Translations under genes and position numbers: made by a program | Notes under the pieces: model-generated | The model's input: the letters and a program-made list of their open reading frames with translations, nothing else | Database searches by the model: none | Told to the model about the DNA's origin: nothing | Assembly: GCA_016177555.1 (NCBI GenBank) | Contig: JACOVB010000337.1 | Coordinates: 1 to 9,642 of the forward strand | Source of the DNA: Candidatus Rokuibacteriota bacterium | GTDB taxonomy: Bacteria; Methylomirabilota; Methylomirabilia; Rokubacteriales; CSP1-6 | Direction: 5' to 3' | Length of the DNA stretch: 9,642 bases | Part shown: piece by piece, positions 7,169-9,642 of the stretch | How positions within the stretch are numbered: position 1 is the first letter of the stretch | Layout: each line of letters begins with the position of its first letter

Positions 7169-7683
7169 GAGGCCCCCCGCGCCGCGGGCCGCCGGCCCCG
7201 GCCCGTCGGGATCCGTCCCGTGACCCGCCCCATGCCGGTGACAGCCAGCCCGAGGGCATCGGCCACATGCGACGGACGCGGCGGCTCGGCAAGCCCCAGG
7301 AGAGTCTGGACGCTCCGCTGCATCTGCGCCTTCCCGGCGGCCCCGTTGCCGGCGATGGCGCGCTTGACCTCGGCGGGCGCGAGCGCCAGCACCGCCACGC
7401 CGAGCTGACGGGCGGCGAGGTAGATCACGCCGCGGGCATGGCCCATGAGGATCGCCGTCCGCGGGAACTTGTACTCCGTGTAGAGGTCTTCCACGACGAG
7501 GAGGCCCGGCTCGCGGGCCTGGATGAGGCGGTGGATGGCGCGGTAGATGGCGTTGAGCCGCGCCTCCAGGGACTGGCTGGCGGAGGTGCTGATGACGCCC
7601 GCGTCCACGACCGTGACGGCGCCGGGCCCCGCCTCGAGGACGCCGAAACCGGTGTCCACGAGCCCGGGGTCCACCCCCATCAC
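7165..7683 (-). CDS. ruvC: Crossover junction endodeoxyribonuclease RuvC
   Basis: RuvC resolvase, an RNase H-fold dimer that cuts Holliday junctions positioned by RuvAB. Counting from the GTG at 7683, the acidic residues are Asp5 in GVDPG, Glu65 in VVEDLYTE, and the His139/Asp142 pair in SHVADALG; the His form is the one seen in Thermus-type RuvC. The length from GTG is 172. The start is ambiguous. Family members begin M-R-V/I-x-G-I-D-P-G, which here would need a CTG at 7689 (giving xRVMGVDPG), directly beside the end of the repeat element at 7693. An ATG at 7719 lies inside the element and would prefix a repeat-encoded MGVFQRPARALR. The open frame continues across the whole element to 7839. 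GTG 7683 has AGGG eight bases upstream, partly within the repeat. Confidence 0.93.
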   Translation of the reverse strand: MMGVDPGLVDTGFGVLEAGPGAVTVVDAGVISTSASQSLEARLNAIYRAIHRLIQAREPGLLVVEDLYTEYKFPRTAILMGHARGVIYLAARQLGVAVLALAPAEVKRAIAGNGAAGKAQMQRSVQTLLGLAEPPRPSHVADALGLAVTGMGRVTGRIPTGRGRRPAARGAS

Positions 7684-7692
7684 GCGCAGCGC

Positions 7693-7848
7693 CCTAGCAG
7701 GCCGCTGAAAAACGCCCATCTCCGGAGGTACGGCGCTGGTCGCTCCTCGCTCAACGTACATCGAGTCCGCCTCGCTCGTCGCCTCCCTCGCCGCCTCGCA
7801 TCTGGACGTTTTTGAGCGGCCTGCGGAGTTTTTCCGCATCCTGCTAGG
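7693..7848. repeat. MITE-like palindromic element between yebC and ruvC
   Basis: A 156-base element bounded by perfect 9-base inverted ends, CCTAGCAGG (7693-7701) and CCTGCTAGG (7840-7848). Inside these the arms also match: CCGCTGAAAAACG (7702-7714) pairs with CGTTTTTGAGCGG (7807-7819) with one mismatch. The right arm carries an extra block of about 20 bases containing its own hairpin, TGCGGA-GTTTTTCCGCA (7822-7838). The centre is rich in CTCGC/CGCCTC blocks and includes CGCTCAACGTACA, shared with the repeat at the left window edge. It has no coding potential of its own. The yebC TAG stop (7844-7846) lies within the right end, and the left end stops just before ruvC. No target-site duplication longer than the terminal bases is obvious. 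Confidence 0.75.
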
Positions 7849-8596
7849 CGGCGGAGATGGCGTCGAGGACCTCGTCGGGGATATCGTAGTTCGAGTAGGC
7901 AGCCTGGACGTCGTCCTGCTCCTCGAGCGCCTCGATCAGCCGCAGCACCACCGAGGCCTCCTTGCCCTCCACGCGGACCGTGGACTGGGGCAGCATGGCC
8001 ACGGCGGCCTCCAGCACAGGGATGCCCTGGCGCTCCAGCGCCTCCCGCACCGGTTCCATTTCATCAGGGGCCGTGGTGATCTCGAAAGCTTTTTCCACCC
8101 GCTTGACGTCCATGGCGCCCGCGTCCAGCGCCTTCTCCAGCAGGTCGTCCTCCGTCACCCGCTCGGCGTCCACCTGGATCACGCCGCGGCGGTCGAACAT
8201 CCACGCCACGCACCCCGCCGTGCCCATGCGCCCGCCGTTCTTCTCGAAGGCGCGCCGGAGCTCGGGGCCGGTGCGGTTCTTGTTGTCCGTCAGCACCTGC
8301 AGGAGGATGGCCACCCCGCCGGGCCCGTAGCCCTCGTAGGTGATCTCCTCGTAGGATTCCCCCGGCAGCTCGCCGGTGCCCTTCTGGATCGCGCGCTTGA
8401 TGTTGTCGGCGGGCATGTTCGCGGCCCGCGCCGCCTCCATGGCGGCCTTCAGGCGCACGTTGCCCTTGGGATCGCCGCCGCCGTTGCGCGCCGCCACCGT
8501 GATCTCGCGGAGGATCTTGGAGAAGAGCTTCCCCCGCTGCACGTCCGTCTTGCCCTTCTTCCGCTTGATCTGCGACCAGCGTGAATGCCCGGACAT
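7844..8596 (-). CDS. yebC: YebC/PmpR family (TACO1-like) protein
   Basis: A 250-residue YebC/PmpR family protein. Members have been described as DNA-binding transcriptional regulators and, more recently, as ribosome-associated factors that ease translation of proline stretches. The N-terminus MSGHSRWSQIKRKKGKTD is canonical, followed by GKLFSKILREITVAAR, NMPADNIKRAIQKGTG, the YEGYGPGG motif and TDNKNRT. The C-terminal part ends with the typical YSNYDIPDEVL. The ATG at 8596 was chosen by this homology and a Shine-Dalgarno GGTGAG (8603-8608) six bases upstream. It heads the ruv gene cluster. Its TAG stop is formed within the inverted end of the repeat element. Confidence 0.96.
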   Translation of the reverse strand: MSGHSRWSQIKRKKGKTDVQRGKLFSKILREITVAARNGGGDPKGNVRLKAAMEAARAANMPADNIKRAIQKGTGELPGESYEEITYEGYGPGGVAILLQVLTDNKNRTGPELRRAFEKNGGRMGTAGCVAWMFDRRGVIQVDAERVTEDDLLEKALDAGAMDVKRVEKAFEITTAPDEMEPVREALERQGIPVLEAAVAMLPQSTVRVEGKEASVVLRLIEALEEQDDVQAAYSNYDIPDEVLDAISAA

Positions 8597-8603
8597 GATG
8601 CCC

Positions 8604-8747
8604 TCACCTTCCCTCGTGAATGGATATGGTCCCCACGGTGGCGATCCACTGCATCGTCCGCCCGCCGTGGATCTGTCCCGGGGCGCCCGCGTGCTCGGGA
8701 AACACCCAGTGGACCACCTCCGTGACGGTGTCGGCAATCGAGAGCAT
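8604..8747 (-). pseudogene. N-terminal fragment of a hotdog-fold acyl-CoA thioesterase
   Basis: A 47-codon frame from ATG 8747 to TGA 8604-8606. The translation contains TEVVHWVFPEHAGAPGQIHG (about 9-28), then GGRTMQWIATVGTIS. The pattern of a V/L-x-PEH turn followed by G-x-x-HGGRxMxWI is that of the first strand and central helix of hotdog acyl-CoA hydrolases, which are normally 130-170 residues or longer. Everything after the central helix is missing; the frame ends in HEGR and the stop, seven bases before yebC, and the yebC ribosome-binding site lies over its last codons. An in-frame TAG also lies just upstream of its ATG. I infer a truncated gene. A functional leader peptide translationally coupled to yebC is the alternative. 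Confidence 0.55.
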
Positions 8748-8801
8748 GGGGGGTGAATTTTTCTACCACGCGCACCCGATCAAGTCCAGCCGAGCCGTGC
8801 C

Positions 8802-8825
8802 GGCCCGTCCGGACGACGACGGGCC
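8802..8825. other. Perfect 8-bp hairpin
   Basis: GGCCCGTC (8802-8809) and GACGGGCC (8818-8825) are perfect complements around an 8-base loop. It lies between the thioesterase fragment and the ATPase remnant. Neither strand has a T-run after the stem, so it is not a standard intrinsic terminator, though it could cap a transcript. The rest of 8748-8881 holds nothing I recognise; a TTGATC on the - strand (rc of about 8778-8783) lacks a good -10 partner. Confidence 0.35.
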
Positions 8826-8881
8826 AGACACCCTCCTGGCCGACCGGGAGGCCGCATCAGACCGCCTCGCCCCGGCGCCAT

Positions 8882-9219
8882 TCACATCGCGTCGCGGCGG
8901 TAGAACCAGCGCTTGACGACCTCGACGAGCCCCAGGTAGCCGGCGACCATGGCGTGGAGGAAGGCGAAGAAGAGCGGCGGCAGAGGAAGATGACGATCTC
9001 CAGAATAAGGAAGCCGAAGCGCCGCGCCCCGCGCTCGCACTCGGTCTCGGGCGCGTGGCGGCCGACGAGGCCCGCCGCCACGCGCCCGAACTCAGTCGCC
9101 GGACCGGTCTTCATGACGACGGCCTTGCCCAGGCCGCTGATCACCGAGGTGCCGCTGACGACGGCGGTCACCGCCTCGGTCAGCCCGTCGGACGGCCCGG
9201 GATCGGCGAGCGCGTGCTT
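8882..9219 (-). pseudogene. Remnant of a magnesium-type P-type ATPase (MgtA-like) with a large internal deletion
   Basis: Two pieces of one protein family lie side by side in different frames. The upstream piece (about 9219 down to 8986) reads through GTSVISGLGKAVVMKTGPAT, FGRVAA and ETECERGARRFGFLI. This matches the end of the actuator domain and the entry to the next membrane segment of Mg2+-translocating P-type ATPases (MgtA/MgtB). The second piece (8986-8882) reads LPPLFFAFLHAMVAGYLGLV followed by EVVKRWFYRRDAM and TGA, the extreme C-terminus of the same family. The phosphorylation (DKTGT) and nucleotide-binding domains are absent, so some 500 residues are missing and the join is out of frame. 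The N-terminal part is cut at about 9217-9222, where transposase-like sequence begins on the other strand. Confidence 0.75.
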
Positions 9220-9331
9220 CTTGCTGGTGCGGGGCCTCCGGAAGGTCCAGGCGGTGTTGCTGTGGTTCGCGCTGGCGCACAACCTGATGCGCGCGGTGGG
9301 GCTCCGGCGGGCGGCGGGGGCGGCCGGATGA
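9218..9331 (+). mobile_element. C-terminal tail of a DDE transposase (IS remnant)
   Basis: An open frame ending at TGA 9329-9331 carries FLLVRGLRKVQAVLLWFALA followed by HNLMRAVGLRRAAGAAG. The pattern RGLxKVxA-(hydrophobic)-A-x-NL is the last helix of DDE transposases of the IS5/IS1182-like group. The catalytic domain is absent: upstream of 9218 the same frame runs antisense through the ATPase remnant. Only the 3' end of an insertion sequence therefore remains, apparently inserted into or recombined with the ATPase gene. A terminal inverted repeat beyond 9331 could not be identified without the other end. Confidence 0.5.
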
Positions 9332-9550
9332 GCGGCCACGCCCTGACCGGGCGGGGACTGGACGAGTCAGGCCGCGGCGGGCCGGGGCTCCCCCGTTGAC
9401 GACGGCCCATTCACCGATGAACCCGCGCGACGCCGTGGTCAGCCTACGCTCCCTCGCCGCTCGCGGGCGATTCCCTCACAGTCTCTGAGCGCCTTCTTCG
9501 TGCTCGAACGCAGGGGTCGCGCCGGCAAGCCGTTTCTGTCCGGCCGTCCG
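9332..9550. other. Non-coding or decayed stretch
   Basis: No gene is supported here. Short open frames exist on both strands but show no recognisable family, no convincing start and, in part, unlikely composition. Given the remnants on its left, it is probably decayed sequence, possibly including the outer end of the lost insertion sequence. Confidence 0.4.
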
Positions 9551-9640
9551 CTACTTTCGCCCCCGGGTCACGAGATCTTCGTACCGGCGCCGGAGATTTC
9601 TCTCGGCTGCGAGCTGTTCCTTCAGCTGACGGAGTTCGCC
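9551..9640 (-). CDS. Partial C-terminal frame, coiled-coil-like, cut by the window edge
   Basis: The - strand is open from the window edge to a TAG at 9551-9553, encoding 29 residues that include ELRQLKEQLAAERNLRRRYE. The Leu spacing and alternating charges suggest an amphipathic coiled coil. The stretch resembles the linker helix (E-x-x-x-LK-x-QL-x-AE-N) that joins PAS or response-regulator domains to the AAA+ domain in sigma-54-dependent activators, but here it stops soon after. It could be the end of a small coiled-coil protein or a truncated regulator. Too little is visible to decide. Confidence 0.3.
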   Translation of the reverse strand, partial: GELRQLKEQLAAERNLRRRYEDLVTRGRK

Positions 9641-9642
9641 GC

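Noticed and set aside
9380..9642. Stop-free + strand frame running off the right edge (about 85 codons)
   Set aside because: No clear start, no recognisable family, and a competing short - strand frame; stop-free runs of this length are common at this GC content.
1..9642. CRISPR array, tRNA, rRNA, toxin-antitoxin or phage defence genes
   Set aside because: No regularly spaced direct repeats, no cloverleaf or rRNA-like sequence, and no defence-family motifs seen on either strand.

Overview
This is a GC-rich, tightly packed bacterial chromosome segment. Gene content and codon use suggest an uncultured soil or sediment lineage of the Rokubacteria/NC10 (Methylomirabilota) or deltaproteobacterial kind. 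That placement is an inference from protein flavour and gene order; no rRNA or other decisive marker is present.

Left part (1-3041, + strand): after about 100 bases of a dispersed palindromic repeat comes a three-gene operon. It encodes a short-chain dehydrogenase/reductase and then the alpha and beta subunits of a thiamine-diphosphate-dependent 2-oxo acid/acetoin dehydrogenase E1. Both gene junctions overlap: E1-alpha starts at a TTG inside the end of the SDR gene, and E1-beta starts at an ATGA overlap. No E2 or E3 gene lies in the window.

Middle and right part (3136-8596, - strand, read right to left): a genome-maintenance operon in the order yebC, ruvC, ruvA, ruvB, DUF2905 membrane protein, SpoIID/LytB-domain protein, csaA. 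Most junctions are 4-base overlaps or short gaps. It is followed by a 55-codon reading frame with two copies of a KAAH-x-S-x-LR repeat motif, which abuts a small predicted secreted or lipoprotein gene (TAG directly followed by ATG). The Ruv proteins process Holliday junctions, and YebC is a translation/regulatory factor. The SpoIID and CsaA proteins act in cell-wall and protein/tRNA-binding roles and are probably co-transcribed rather than functionally linked.

A 156-base element with inverted ends sits exactly between yebC and ruvC. It contributes the yebC stop codon and abuts, or supplies, the ruvC start region. A related but diverged copy lies at the left edge of the window.

Far right (8604-9642): decayed genes. 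There is a 47-codon N-terminal piece of a hotdog-fold acyl-CoA thioesterase just upstream of yebC. Next is a magnesium-type P-type ATPase remnant whose actuator-domain region is joined directly to its extreme C-terminus. Then comes an oppositely oriented C-terminal tail of a transposase, and last a short partial reading frame at the window edge. I found no new defence, CRISPR or biosynthetic system. The most interesting signals are the palindromic repeat and how it relates to the ruv operon, and the gene remnants.
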